Shown here piece after piece: positions 54,288 through 63,390 of a DNA stretch of 64,000 nucleotides. The position numbers and the translations under genes are program-made. The notes beneath the pieces were generated by a model, which was given only the letters and a program-made list of their open reading frames with translations, ran no database searches and was not told the origin of the DNA. Origin of the DNA: Pseudomonas brassicacearum (lineage in GTDB: Bacteria > Pseudomonadota > Gammaproteobacteria > Pseudomonadales > Pseudomonadaceae). The stretch lies in assembly GCF_000585995.1 (NCBI RefSeq), contig NZ_CP007410.1, positions 3,871,430 to 3,935,429 on the forward strand, given 5' to 3'. Numbering within the stretch: the first letter of the stretch is position 1; every line of letters starts with the position of its first letter.

Positions 54288-56054
54288 ATGCCTCTACGAT
54301 CTGCTGTCCTCGCCACGTTGTTCACGTTGGCTGCCAACACTGCGGCCGCTGCCCCCGGGCCACTTCGCCTGGAAAACCTGGCACGCTGCGGCGACCTGCT
54401 GGATGGCCGGCGCCAGGACTGGTGCCTGACAGTGCGCGGGCTGGGTGAGGGAACACCGCAACTGAAACTGGGGGACAAGACGATCCCCGCCAGTACTGTC
54501 CAGCGCGAAGGGGACAAGCTGCGGTTGCGCCTGGACAGTGCCGAATACCAGAGCGGCCCTCTCTGGCTGGAGGACGGCCCGCGCACCAGCAATGCCGCCT
54601 GGCTGACCCTGCGTAACAGTCACGTACTGGCCGCCGGGCCGGACGACGTGGCGAAGAACATGGATGGCCTGAGCACTTACGTTGATCTGGTCAGCGTGCT
54701 GATCGAGGAAGATCGCGATGGTCCCCAGGAAGCCGAACGTCTTGCCAGCAAGTACGGGGCGAAAGTGGTCGGCAGCATCGCGCCCCTGAACCTGTACCAG
54801 CTGCGCCTGCCCGCCAGGGACCTGGTGCAGCGCGACGCGCTGGTGCTGCGTCTGGGCAGCGAGACCGGCGTGGATGCCGTGGTGGTCGAGGAGTCTGCGG
54901 CAGAAGAGAGCGAGCAAGCCCCCGTTCGCCCCGAGGAGCCGAAGAAACCCGACCCGGACTCCGACGAATGGGCTGCAAACCGCTTTCTCGACGCGGTGCA
55001 TTACTACCAGCGGCGCATCCCCGGGCAGCAGGCGCCCAGCCGACCGCAACCGGTGCGCGTTGGCCTGATCGAGCGCGACGTGGATTTCGACACCGCGGAT
55101 TTTGCCGACTACCTGGGTGCCTGCTCGATGCCGCGCACCTGCGTCTATGCCCGCGATGCGGATAAACCCGACAACCATGGCACCACCGTCGCCGGCATCC
55201 TCGCCGCGCGCTGGAACGACGGCGGCAACACCGGTTTTCTCCGTGGCCTGGACAAGGCAAGCGGCGGCTTCGAGGTCATCGTCGACCGTAATTCCGATGC
55301 CGGGATCACCGCTAACATCGCCGCCTCGGTCAACCTCGTAGAGGACGGCGTACGCGTGCTCAACTGGAGCTGGGGCATCCACCGGGTGGGCGCGAAAGAC
55401 ATCAAGGGCGATGACGTGGACTCCCTGCTGCGCTCGGGCATCGCCATGGGAGGCTACGAGGAACTGCTGGAGGAATTCTTCCTCTGGTTGCGCAAGGAAC
55501 ATCCCGACGTGGTGGTGGTGAACTCCGCCGGCAATGGGTCTTCATTCTCAGGCACCGATGAGTACCGCCTGCCCTCCTCCTTCATCACCGAGCAATTGCT
55601 GGTGGTCGGTGGGCACCAGCGCAACGAGCGCGCCGGGGTCGCCATCGACGACCCGGCCTATGCGCGCAAGCGCAGCTCCTCGAACATCGACATGCGCGTC
55701 GACATCACCGCTGCCGCTTGCACCCACGCTTCGACGACCGACGCCGGCCAGGACGGTGCCGTGCATTGCGGTACGTCTTACGCCACGCCGATGGTCGCCG
55801 GCCTGCTGGCGGCGATGCTGTCCATCAATCCGCAACTGCAACCCGAGCAGCTGCGCATGCTGCTGCGCCGCAGCGCCATGACCATCGGTGACAATCACGA
55901 CTTCGAACAGATGGACGCGGAAGACCTTACCGCACCGATCCTGCCGTCGGAGCGCCGCTATCAGCTCAACGACAAGGACGTGGGTCGTTCGGCACGGCTG
56001 GATATGCAAAAAGCGTTGGATCTGGCGGAGCAGAGCCGCAAGCGTGTGCGTTGA
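54288..56054 (+). CDS. Subtilisin-like (S8) peptidase with altered triad
   Basis: A 588-residue protein. The signal peptide ends ...NTAAAAPG, so it is exported. Residues ~25-220 are an N-terminal region without a recognised domain, then an acidic Pro-rich linker (VRPEEPKKPDPDSDEW). The S8 domain follows: the Asp-motif position reads RVGLIERDVDF (Glu262 where Asp is expected), His297 in NHGTTVAGILAAR, oxyanion Asn in VVVNSAGNGSS, Ser497 in CGTSYATPMVAGLLAAM. His, Asn and Ser are intact. Start at 54288 is set by the signal peptide. It may be a low-activity or non-catalytic subtilase; Asp265 could substitute. Confidence 0.85.
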   Translation: MPLRSAVLATLFTLAANTAAAAPGPLRLENLARCGDLLDGRRQDWCLTVRGLGEGTPQLKLGDKTIPASTVQREGDKLRLRLDSAEYQSGPLWLEDGPRTSNAAWLTLRNSHVLAAGPDDVAKNMDGLSTYVDLVSVLIEEDRDGPQEAERLASKYGAKVVGSIAPLNLYQLRLPARDLVQRDALVLRLGSETGVDAVVVEESAAEESEQAPVRPEEPKKPDPDSDEWAANRFLDAVHYYQRRIPGQQAPSRPQPVRVGLIERDVDFDTADFADYLGACSMPRTCVYARDADKPDNHGTTVAGILAARWNDGGNTGFLRGLDKASGGFEVIVDRNSDAGITANIAASVNLVEDGVRVLNWSWGIHRVGAKDIKGDDVDSLLRSGIAMGGYEELLEEFFLWLRKEHPDVVVVNSAGNGSSFSGTDEYRLPSSFITEQLLVVGGHQRNERAGVAIDDPAYARKRSSSNIDMRVDITAAACTHASTTDAGQDGAVHCGTSYATPMVAGLLAAMLSINPQLQPEQLRMLLRRSAMTIGDNHDFEQMDAEDLTAPILPSERRYQLNDKDVGRSARLDMQKALDLAEQSRKRVR

Positions 56055-56111
56055 ATCCGGCCTGATAGTTAAGCTGATATCATCTGGAAAACGACAGCCG
56101 GGTAGCACAGC

Positions 56112-56273
56112 ATGAATCGCCGCAAAAAAATCAACCAGCTATTAAAAGCCAACGCCAAAAAGGCCAGTGCCAAATTGGCGCCCAAGAACAAATCCAAGTA
56201 CATCAGCAAAGCTGACCGCTTGAAGCTGGCAGCTGAATCCAGTGACGACTCGATGGTTTCTGCCGAAAGCTGA
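56112..56273 (+). CDS. Small basic protein, DUF2986-like
   Basis: A 53-residue protein starting MNRRKKINQLLKANAKKAS and continuing KLAPKNKSKYISKADRLKLAAESSDDS. The lysine-rich start and the KYISKADR segment match the DUF2986 family known in Pseudomonas and other gammaproteobacteria; function unknown. It follows the S8 gene by 57 bp. A binding site is weak. Confidence 0.75.
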   Translation: MNRRKKINQLLKANAKKASAKLAPKNKSKYISKADRLKLAAESSDDSMVSAES

Positions 56274-56423
56274 TTGACGTAACCTTCGGCACCACTCATT
56301 CGCTTGTACGCAGCGCAGGGTTTCGCCCCCTACTCTGGCGCTGTCATTCGGTCATCAAGCAGGTTTTTTTGTAAGCCGGCAACCCTCCTGTTTGCCGGCG
56401 CATGGTCCCCTTGCCCTAGCTGT

Positions 56424-57293
56424 TCAAACCCCTGCAATGGCTTCGCGAACGAAGTCTTCATAGGTGCGCAGCGGGTGCCCAATGATGGCCTCCAGCCGTC
56501 CCACTGCTCCTTCAGCGGCTTGCATGCCGAACGCCTGGATACCCGCCATCATCAGGCGCATGTCGTAGGCCAACCAGGCGGGGCCGTATGCGGCCATTTG
56601 TCCTTCGAAGGCCGTTACATCGTCACCCCCATAGGCGATCTCGCGACCCAGGGCGGCGCTCCATATCTGCGCCACGGAAGCACCGGTGAGTGCTTGCGGC
56701 CCGACCAACTCCAGCGTCACACGATCCAGGGCAGAAGGTGCCTTGTCGCGTCGCAGCAACTCGGCAACGGCCACATCGGCAATGTCACGCGCATCTATCA
56801 TCGAGGTACCCGCCGAGCCGATCGGCATCGGGTAGACCGAGTAGTCCTGAATCGTCTGTTGGACCATGCGTTCGTTTTGCATGAAGTAAGCCGGACGCAG
56901 GATGGTTGCAGGCATATCAAGGCTCTCGATCATGCGCTCAACCGTATGCTTGCCGGTGAAATGCGGAACATTGGTGAACTTGTCGGCATGGATCACCGAC
57001 AAGTAGACGATGCGCTCGATGCCAGCCTCGCGAGCGAGGTTCAGCGCGATGAGGGCTTGCGTGACCTCGTCGGGCACCACGGCGTTGAGCAGAAACAGCG
57101 TACGCACTGACGAAAGCGCGACGCGTATCGAAGGGACATCGGTGAGGTCTGCGACAACCTCAGTGACGCCTGCCGGGAAGGTCCGTTTACCCGGTTGACG
57201 CACAAGGGCCTTGACCTCGGCGCCCGCGTCGGCAAGGCCCTGGGTGACGAGAGAACCAATGGTGCCCGTGGCACCGATCACGAGAATGCTCAT
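56424..57293 (-). CDS. NmrA-like NAD(P)-binding protein
   Basis: A 289-residue atypical SDR: VIGATGTIGSLVTQGLADAG at the N-terminus, LRPAYFMQN in the middle, DARDIADVAVAELL. It resembles NAD(P)H-quinone oxidoreductase/NmrA sensors (QOR2-like). It is divergent from a LysR regulator with 144 bp between, suggesting LysR-controlled expression. Substrate unknown. Confidence 0.87.
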   Translation of the reverse strand: MSILVIGATGTIGSLVTQGLADAGAEVKALVRQPGKRTFPAGVTEVVADLTDVPSIRVALSSVRTLFLLNAVVPDEVTQALIALNLAREAGIERIVYLSVIHADKFTNVPHFTGKHTVERMIESLDMPATILRPAYFMQNERMVQQTIQDYSVYPMPIGSAGTSMIDARDIADVAVAELLRRDKAPSALDRVTLELVGPQALTGASVAQIWSAALGREIAYGGDDVTAFEGQMAAYGPAWLAYDMRLMMAGIQAFGMQAAEGAVGRLEAIIGHPLRTYEDFVREAIAGV

Positions 57294-57437
57294 TTTTGAA
57301 TCTCCTGCATTGAATGTATGGATGGGTCAGCGAAAAACGTCGGTAACTATCGGGTTTCGATGACGAGACAGTATTTCGTTGCACTTACAAAACAAAGACC
57401 ACAAAATCCAGACACCTCGTTTCAAAAATGGAACACC

Positions 57438-58313
57438 ATGAATCTGAACGCGCTGATCGACTTCATCCTCGTCGCAACGAATGAGGGGTTGGGAAAAGCA
57501 AGTCGTGCGAGTGGTATTTCCAAGGCCACCTTGTCGCGGCGAATTTCCGATCTTGAAGAACAACTGGGGGTGAGGCTGATCGAGCGTAGCGCGCGCGGCC
57601 TGAAACTCACTGAAGCCGGCGAGCGGCTGATGTCTCGAACTGAAGGCCCGCTGAGTGAAGTCACCGAAGCCATGACGGCGGTCCGCGAGGGTGTTTCGAT
57701 ACCGCGCGGACGCTTGCGCGTGGCGGCCCCGGTGCTGTTCTCCCAGCTCGCGATGGGTCGTATTGGGGCCGAGTTCTGTCGGGCCTATCCGGAGGTCGAA
57801 ATTGAAGTGGTGGCGGAGGATCGCCAGGTGGATCTCGTCGAGGAACAGTTCGACGTCGCCATTCGGATCAACCCGAGCCCGGACAGCAATCTGGTCGGCC
57901 GGTGCTTCGCCAAGGACCGGCTGGTCGTCGTGGCTGCGCCCGAAGTATCCAAGCCCGTGCCCGGTGCGATCAGAGCCGTTCCCGCTATCGTGACGTCGAC
58001 GTTCCAGCCCACCCAGTGGAGTCTCGATGGTGGGCAGTTGGTTTTGGAGCCGATCCCAAAGCTGCGGTTCTCTTCGCTACTGATGGTCCGCGATGCGGCG
58101 ATCACCGGGGGTGGCGTTGCCCTGATTCCACAGTCCATCGCATGGAACCAGCTTGCCCGTGGCGAGTTGGTCCAATGGGGGACGGTATTGGGTATAGAAC
58201 CCCAGCTCTGGGTCCTGCACACCTCCAGGCGCCTCGCGGCGCCGAAGGTTCGCGCGTTCGTCGATTTCATCTGCGCTCAATACCCGGACATGTCCCTGGT
58301 GCTGAAGGGATAG
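57438..58313 (+). CDS. LysR-family regulator
   Basis: A 291-residue LysR protein starting MNLNALIDFILVATNEGLGKASRASGISKATLSRRISDLEEQLGVRLIERS, with the winged helix at residues 1-60 and the effector domain from ~90. The longer frame from 57318 lacks LysR similarity, so the start is 57438. It is divergent from the NmrA-like gene, its likely target. Confidence 0.87.
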   Translation: MNLNALIDFILVATNEGLGKASRASGISKATLSRRISDLEEQLGVRLIERSARGLKLTEAGERLMSRTEGPLSEVTEAMTAVREGVSIPRGRLRVAAPVLFSQLAMGRIGAEFCRAYPEVEIEVVAEDRQVDLVEEQFDVAIRINPSPDSNLVGRCFAKDRLVVVAAPEVSKPVPGAIRAVPAIVTSTFQPTQWSLDGGQLVLEPIPKLRFSSLLMVRDAAITGGGVALIPQSIAWNQLARGELVQWGTVLGIEPQLWVLHTSRRLAAPKVRAFVDFICAQYPDMSLVLKG

Positions 58314-58421
58314 CGGACCGCTCACGGGTCTCGGGTATTGATCCGCAGGCCAACAATCGCCACCAAGTGCCGAATCGTTGCCGCTGACCAACACCTCAAC
58401 AGACCCGCTTGGGTGAATCGG

Positions 58422-59135
58422 TCAGGCGCCGAACGCACCGTCGATCGTATGCATCGCTCCCGTTACAAAGCTCGCTTCCGGCCCGGCCAGCCAAGCCACC
58501 ATTGCCGCCACCTCTTCAGGACGACCGTGACGCTTGATTGCCATGAAGCTGTGCATCAGGTCCTTCATTGGACCGTCCTCTGGATTCGCGTCTGTGTCGA
58601 TCGGTCCCGGCTGCACGATATTGATCGTGATACCGCGCGGCCCAAAATCCCGTGCCAATCCTCGCGCCATGCCTTGCAGTGCGGATTTGCTCAATGCATA
58701 GGACGCCATGCCGGGCACCGGCATGCGATCTCCGTTTACCGATCCGATCACGATGATTCGCCCGCCTTCCGGCATCTGCCGCGCCGCTTCCACCGATGCG
58801 TGGTACGGCGCGTGCACGTTGATGCGTAGCAGGCGATCGATCGCATCGGGGTCCTGTTCCAGCGCGTCGCCGAAGATGGCGATGCCGGAATTGACCACCA
58901 GCACGTCCAATGGACCGCTCTCCCGGACCCTGGCGATGACCGCGTCGCGGTCAGCGCTGTCCGTCGAGTACGCACTGCTGCCCGTTTCGGTGGCTAGCAG
59001 CTTGGCTGCCTCCGGCGAGCCCGAGTAGGTGAACGCCACATTCGCCCCCTCTGAGGCAAAGCGCCTTACTATCGCCGCACCAATGCCCCGACTGCCACCC
59101 AACACCAACACTGACTTGCCTTTGAAATCTGACAT
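58422..59135 (-). CDS. bdcA: BdcA-like SDR (c-di-GMP-binding biofilm dispersal protein)
   Basis: A 237-residue SDR. Recalled E. coli BdcA is matched closely across most of its length: LGGSRGIGAAIVRRF, INVHAPYHASVEAARQMPEGG, GSVNGDRMP, SALQGMARGLARDFGPRG, QPGPIDTDANP, GAMHTIDGAFGA. BdcA binds c-di-GMP and promotes dispersal in E. coli. The catalytic Ser-Tyr-x3-Lys (GSVNGD...YALSK) is intact. It is divergent from a TetR gene of the bdcR type, so the symbol is well supported. Confidence 0.9.
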   Translation of the reverse strand: MSDFKGKSVLVLGGSRGIGAAIVRRFASEGANVAFTYSGSPEAAKLLATETGSSAYSTDSADRDAVIARVRESGPLDVLVVNSGIAIFGDALEQDPDAIDRLLRINVHAPYHASVEAARQMPEGGRIIVIGSVNGDRMPVPGMASYALSKSALQGMARGLARDFGPRGITINIVQPGPIDTDANPEDGPMKDLMHSFMAIKRHGRPEEVAAMVAWLAGPEASFVTGAMHTIDGAFGA

Positions 59136-59155
59136 GATTTACGCCTCCTGATTAA

Positions 59156-59171
59156 TGTAGCGCATGCTACA
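59156..59171. promoter_or_regulatory. Probable BdcR operator
   Basis: TGTAGC-GCAT-GCTACA, a 16-bp dyad midway between the divergent bdcA and bdcR starts (21 and 40 bp away). Position suits TetR-type control of both genes. Confidence 0.6.
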
Positions 59172-59210
59172 ATACGCTCCATTCCATCTGTCAAAGCTTT
59201 TTTTGTAATC

Positions 59211-59801
59211 ATGACTACAAATACTTTACCCACGCGTGGCCGCCCTCGCCGGTTCGATCCGGACGAGGCGGTTGCCACCGCCCAGCACCTGTTCCACGCC
59301 AAGGGCTACGACGGCGTAAGCGTTGCCGACCTGACCAAGGCACTCGGCATCAATCCGCCCAGCTTCTACGCAGCCTTTGGCAGCAAGGCGCAGCTGTACG
59401 CCCGAGTCCTTGATCGGTATGCCCTGACCGGGGCCGTCCCTCTATCGCAGATCCTGGCGGCCGACCAGCCGTTGGCTGTCTCGCTTGCGCAGGTGTTGGA
59501 GCAGGCTGCGCGCAGCTATGCCGCCGATCCTATGGCCACCGGCTGTATGGTGCTGGAGGGAACACGATGCAACGACTCGCAGGCGCGGGATGCCGCCTGC
59601 GGCTTTCACGTTGCTGCACAAGACTTGATTCGAAACAGCATCGCCGAGCGCTATCCGCAGGAGGCGGCTCGACTGGCGGATTTTGTCAGCACCACCATGG
59701 CCGGACTCTCCGCGAGCGCGCGCCACGGCCAAGGCCTGGACCGCCTCCTGGCCACCGCAGGGCTTGCCGGTATGGCGATCGCGCAGGTTCTTGCTGCCTG
59801 A
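59211..59801 (+). CDS. bdcR: BdcR-like TetR regulator
   Basis: A 196-residue TetR protein (GRPRRFDPDEAVATAQHLFHAKGYDGVSVADLTKALGINPPSFYAAFGSKAQLYARVLDRY) with a ligand domain after residue 75. It is divergent from bdcA as in E. coli. A dyad lies between them. It ends 17 bp before the HxlR stop. Confidence 0.87.
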   Translation: MTTNTLPTRGRPRRFDPDEAVATAQHLFHAKGYDGVSVADLTKALGINPPSFYAAFGSKAQLYARVLDRYALTGAVPLSQILAADQPLAVSLAQVLEQAARSYAADPMATGCMVLEGTRCNDSQARDAACGFHVAAQDLIRNSIAERYPQEAARLADFVSTTMAGLSASARHGQGLDRLLATAGLAGMAIAQVLAA

Positions 59802-59818
59802 GTTGTCTGAAGTTGTTG

Positions 59819-60190
59819 TCAGGACAACGTGTCACGCTTGGCAAATATGTTTGCCATCTCCGCCATGTGCTCGGTTCCCCAAGTGCACAGCGGGACGATC
59901 GCTTCAGCCAAGCTATGACCGAGCGGCGTCAGCGTGTAGTCCACACGCGGCGGCACCTCCTTGTAGTCGGTCCGCGCCAGCACGTGATCGGCCTCCAGAT
60001 CTTTCAATGCCTGGATCAGCACCTTGTCACTGACGCCCTGGACCAAGCGCTTGAGTTCGCCGTAACGCTTGGGACCGTCACGCAGGAAAAACAGGACCAG
60101 CGGTTTCCACTTACCCGAGATGATGCGGAGCGTGGCGTCGAGCCCGCAGGAAAAACCGCCGGTACCGCAGGTTTGAATAGGTGTCGTCAT
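59819..60190 (-). CDS. HxlR-family regulator
   Basis: A 123-residue winged-helix regulator: DATLRIISGKWKPLVLFFLRDGPKRYGELKRLVQGVSDKVLIQALKDLEADHVLARTDY. Cys8 and Cys15 near the N-terminus (TCGTGGFSCG) resemble the redox/quinone-sensing cysteines of this family. It is divergent from the SDR at 60299, its likely target. The 108-bp gap contains the half-sites ATACTTA and ATACTTG 18 bp apart. Confidence 0.87.
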   Translation of the reverse strand: MTTPIQTCGTGGFSCGLDATLRIISGKWKPLVLFFLRDGPKRYGELKRLVQGVSDKVLIQALKDLEADHVLARTDYKEVPPRVDYTLTPLGHSLAEAIVPLCTWGTEHMAEMANIFAKRDTLS

Positions 60191-60298
60191 TTGATACTTA
60201 CCAAAAGGTGCATACTTGTCCTCAGGTTATCAGGCTTGCATAGTGGTCCTCAAGCGAGCGATTCCCTGCTTGCGCCCAACGCTAGAGGAATACACATC

Positions 60299-61033
60299 AT
60301 GACCAGACTGAATGGAAAGACCGCGGTGATTACCGGCGGCGCTACTGGAATCGGCCTCGCCGCAGCAAAACGCTTCATTGAGGAGGGCGCCTTCGTGTTT
60401 ATTTTCGGCCGCCGGCAGGAAGCGCTCGACGCCGCTGTGGCCGACCTCGGACCGAAAGCCCGCGCGGTGAAGGGCTCAGTCTCCAACCTGGCCGACCTCG
60501 ACCGACTCTACACAGCGGTGAAGGCCGAACGTGGAAGCCTCGACATCGTCTTCGCCAACGCTGGGGCGGGAAGCCCGCTAGCGCTCGGCGAGATCACCGC
60601 CGAGCACATTGACGAAACCTTCGAGACCAATGTGAAGGGTACGATTTTTACGGTCCAGAAGGCGCTGCCGCTGATGGGCCAAGGTGGTTCGATCATTCTG
60701 ACCGGCTCCAGCGCCGGCGCCACGGGCGCCCCGGCATTCAGCGTCTATAGCGCGAGCAAGGCGGCCGTGCGCAACCTCGCGCGGACCTGGGCGCAAGATC
60801 TGCAAGGCACCGGCATCCGCGTCAACGTGCTGTCGCCCGGGCCGACGGCGACCGAACTCGCGAAGACCGCGCTAGGCGAGGAAGGCATGAAGGTCTTCGC
60901 CTCGATGAATCCACTCCAGCGCATGGCTGATCCGGCTGAGATCGGCGCAGTGGCGGCCTTTCTCGCGTCGCAGGACAGCAGCTTCATGACCGCCAGCGAG
61001 GTCGCCGCCGACGGCGGCCTGGCGCAAATCTGA
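60299..61033 (+). CDS. Short-chain dehydrogenase/reductase
   Basis: A 244-residue classical SDR: ITGGATGIG, FANAGAGSP, GSSAGATG...YSASKAAVRN (Ser, Tyr, Lys), SPGPTATELAKTAL. All catalytic residues are present. The start is the ATG at 60299 (AGAGGAA ten bases upstream). It is divergent from the HxlR gene, a layout seen for electrophile- or quinone-inducible reductases. Substrate unknown. Confidence 0.88.
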   Translation: MTRLNGKTAVITGGATGIGLAAAKRFIEEGAFVFIFGRRQEALDAAVADLGPKARAVKGSVSNLADLDRLYTAVKAERGSLDIVFANAGAGSPLALGEITAEHIDETFETNVKGTIFTVQKALPLMGQGGSIILTGSSAGATGAPAFSVYSASKAAVRNLARTWAQDLQGTGIRVNVLSPGPTATELAKTALGEEGMKVFASMNPLQRMADPAEIGAVAAFLASQDSSFMTASEVAADGGLAQI

Positions 61034-61047
61034 CGCGCTAAACCCGC

Positions 61048-61070
61048 CCGGTTACTCCCCGAGTAACCGG
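61048..61070. terminator. Stem-loop between converging genes
   Basis: CCGGTTACTC-ccc-GAGTAACCGG, 10-bp arms, between the SDR stop (61033) and the stop of the hypothetical gene (61144). No T-run; bidirectional termination is inferred from position. Confidence 0.5.
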
Positions 61071-61143
61071 AGCGTCGCTTGAGGGGACCCAATCTTGCGT
61101 TCAGTGAAAGGCTCGTTCTTCCCACGATCGACTGACCGGGGAA

Positions 61144-61662
61144 CTACTTGATCTCTACCAGCCGGAGCGAATTGGAACCCTCCAAAGACAGGTGAATGAC
61201 GGCGGCTTTGCTAGGGAAATTCGGCGCATCGTCATCGGTATTTTCCATCACCGGGAGGTCGATCAGAATCCGCTCTCCCGCCGGGTCACTGACCAGCTTG
61301 GCGTCCAGTTTGTCGATCGCACGCCAACTGTCGCCGCCAATACGGACCACGTCCAACAGGCTGTAATGTGACGCGCCATCTTCGCTCTCCTCGGGGGTGA
61401 AAGCGGCGAGGTATTGGCTGTAGTTGTTGCCCATGCCAAACCCCTCGACCGTAAAGACCGCCAGCGTTACCTGACTGTCCTCACCAGTATCCAGTGTCTG
61501 CGTCAGCGTCGCTTCAGGATAGCCGGTGGCATAGCTGTCCTTGACGAGTGCCACCAGGCGCTCGATTTGCTGCTCCAGGACTTTTGGTATGGGCGCCGGC
61601 TCGGCGGCATGACTCAGGGTACTGGTGAGAAACAGGCTGGCTGCAAGCAGACGCAAATTCAT
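61144..61662 (-). CDS. Hypothetical periplasmic protein
   Basis: A 172-residue protein with a Sec signal peptide ending ...SHAAEPAP. The remainder contains alternating beta segments (DSQVTLAVFTVEGFGMGNNYSQYLAAFT) and no recognised motif. ATG at 61662 is chosen; a TTG one codon upstream is possible. Function not recognised. Confidence 0.7.
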   Translation of the reverse strand: MNLRLLAASLFLTSTLSHAAEPAPIPKVLEQQIERLVALVKDSYATGYPEATLTQTLDTGEDSQVTLAVFTVEGFGMGNNYSQYLAAFTPEESEDGASHYSLLDVVRIGGDSWRAIDKLDAKLVSDPAGERILIDLPVMENTDDDAPNFPSKAAVIHLSLEGSNSLRLVEIK

Positions 61663-62000
61663 CAAGTGAAGTCCAAGGGTGTGGAGAGATCGACGCGGAT
61701 ACTAGCGGATTCTCTGCACCACCGTCTCCTGACAAAGTAGCCTGAGCTATCCGCACCACCCCTCCGAGCGAAGCCCGCGCACTGTATCTGCGACACACTC
61801 CAATACAAATTCCCCCTCGGACCGAAACATCCGGGACACATCGCAAACGCCAAATAGCCCCGTCCGTACACACCTGTCCCCTTGCCGGCTCCTGACGACT
61901 TACTCGCAGGGCCGGGTTCCGGGTATCAAGACAGCCGTCACGGTACAAGCCCCGCGCAACGTTGCCGGGGACACATAGCGCTTCTCAGGAGAAATGACAC
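61663..62000 (+). promoter_or_regulatory. Non-coding region upstream of the bufferin-like operon
   Basis: 338 bp without a credible gene. It must hold the divergent promoters of the hypothetical protein and the bufferin-like operon. A GC-rich bulged stem-loop (CCCCG-c-GCAAC/GTTGC-CGGGG, 61950-61970) sits in the probable 5' leader, 17 bp before the AGGAG binding site. I could not assign a sigma factor or metal-regulator box. Confidence 0.5.
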
Positions 62001-62465
62001 ATGCACGCTAAAAACACCTTGAATACCGCTCGACTTGCGCTTGCCGCGCTGGCGATTTCCGGCGGCTTCAGCCTGGCCCAATCGGCCTTCGCAGTGGAGG
62101 CCCTGCCCCAGGGCTACCAATTGGCTTCAGCTGAGAAAACCTCCGAGGGCAAATGCGGTGAAGGCAAGTGTGGCGCGGCCAACACGACCAACAAAGTCAG
62201 CCAGTCGGAAGGTAAATGCGGTGAAGGCAAATGTGGCGACGCCTCCTTTGCCCGTACCGATAACGACCATGACGATCGCGTATCACTGAAGGAATTCCTG
62301 GCCGTCGCACCGACCCAGCAAGCTGAATTCGAAAAAATGGACAGCAATCACGACGGGTATCTGTCCGAGGCGGAAACCTACAAGTACTGCACCGGCCAAT
62401 ACACTGCCAACGGTAAGAAGGTGCCCACCGAGTTGTTCACCCGCATGAGCCAGGCCAAGGAATAA
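62001..62465 (+). CDS. Bufferin/HvfA-like RiPP precursor with EF-hand loops
   Basis: A 154-residue secreted precursor. Signal peptide to about residue 31 (QSAFA-VEA). It holds two tandem [10 protein letters not shown] motifs (49-58 and 70-79), the Cys-containing core of HvfA/bufferin-like RiPPs modified by DUF692 enzymes. The C-terminal half contains two 12-residue EF-hand calcium loops (87-98, [12 protein letters not shown], and 114-125, [12 protein letters not shown]). Binding site AGGAG nine bases upstream. It is followed by the MNIO enzyme and its partner gene, so modification and a metal (copper) role are inferred. Cys130 lies outside the repeats. Confidence 0.85.
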   Translation: MHAKNTLNTARLALAALAISGGFSLAQSAFAVEALPQGYQLASAEKTSEGKCGEGKCGAANTTNKVSQSEGKCGEGKCGDASFARTDNDHDDRVSLKEFLAVAPTQQAEFEKMDSNHDGYLSEAETYKYCTGQYTANGKKVPTELFTRMSQAKE

Positions 62466-62478
62466 TTCATCCATGCCC

Positions 62479-62507
62479 GCCCTCCTCGGCCACGCCAGGA
62501 GGGCTTT
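62479..62507 (+). terminator. Intercistronic stem-loop (possible attenuator)
   Basis: GCCCTCCT-N10-AGGAGGGC followed by TTT, between the precursor gene and the MNIO gene. A leaky terminator here would give more precursor than enzyme transcript (inference). Confidence 0.55.
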
Positions 62508-62526
62508 GTCATGTACGGAGACAGCC

Positions 62527-63390
62527 ATGACTATTCTCGTCCCACCCACAAACGCGGGGCTCGGCCTGCGCCGAGCCATGCTTGGGGACCTCATGACGAT
62601 GGACGCCGACGCTGTGGACTTTCTCGAATGCGCCCCGGATAACTGGATCGGCGTCGGCGGGGCCTATGTCCAACAGCTGGACCGGTTGGCCGAGCGGTAC
62701 CCGCTCACCTGCCATGGGCTGTCGCTGTCGCTCGGTGGCGCCCAGCCGCTTGACCTTGACCTGCTGCGCGGGACACGTGAGTTTCTGAATCGCTACGCGG
62801 TGACTATCTACAGCGAGCACTTGAGCTACTGCGCCGATCAGGGCCATCTCTACGACCTGCTGCCGATCCCCTTCACCGAGGAGGCCGTGCATCATGTCGC
62901 GGCGCGCATACGCCAAGCCCAGGACGTACTCGGCCAGCGCATCGCGGTGGAAAACATCTCCTATTACGCCGCGCCCTTCCAGGCCATGAGCGAGATCGAG
63001 TTCATACGGGCCGTGCTCGATGAAGCCGATTGCGACCTGCTGCTGGACGTCAACAATCTCTACGTCAACGCCATCAATCACGGGTACGACGCCAGTCAGT
63101 TCCTGGCGGCTGTCCCGACGCAACGGGTCACTTACCTGCATGTCGCCGGGCATTACGATGAGGCCGACGACCTGAAGATCGACACCCATGGCGCATCGGT
63201 CAAGCAGGACGTCTGGGCGCTATTGCATCAGGCCTACCAACGACTGGGGCCCGTGCCGACGCTGCTGGAACGAGACTTCAATTTCCCACCCTTGCCGCAG
63301 CTCCTGGCGGAGGTCGACCAGATCAAGCACCTCCAGCGGCTCGGCCTGCCAACTGGATTGGAGGCGCAGCATGTCCGAACGATTGCTTGA
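62527..63390 (+). CDS. DUF692 MNIO-type RiPP maturase (BufB/HvfB-like)
   Basis: A 287-residue multinuclear non-haem iron oxidase of the DUF692/MbnB family. Motifs in order: [55 protein letters not shown] and [10 protein letters not shown], covering the usual His/Glu/Asp/Asn metal ligands. It should modify Cys of the EGKCG motifs. ATG 62527 has GGAGA upstream. It overlaps the next gene by 20 bp, so the two proteins are made together. Confidence 0.9.
   Translation: MTILVPPTNAGLGLRRAMLGDLMTMDADAVDFLECAPDNWIGVGGAYVQQLDRLAERYPLTCHGLSLSLGGAQPLDLDLLRGTREFLNRYAVTIYSEHLSYCADQGHLYDLLPIPFTEEAVHHVAARIRQAQDVLGQRIAVENISYYAAPFQAMSEIEFIRAVLDEADCDLLLDVNNLYVNAINHGYDASQFLAAVPTQRVTYLHVAGHYDEADDLKIDTHGASVKQDVWALLHQAYQRLGPVPTLLERDFNFPPLPQLLAEVDQIKHLQRLGLPTGLEAQHVRTIA

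Noticed and set aside
62527..63390. Methanobactin (MbnB) cluster
   Set aside because: Precursor has EGKCG repeats and a signal peptide, and the partner is DUF2063, which fits the bufferin/HvfA type rather than mbnA/mbnC.
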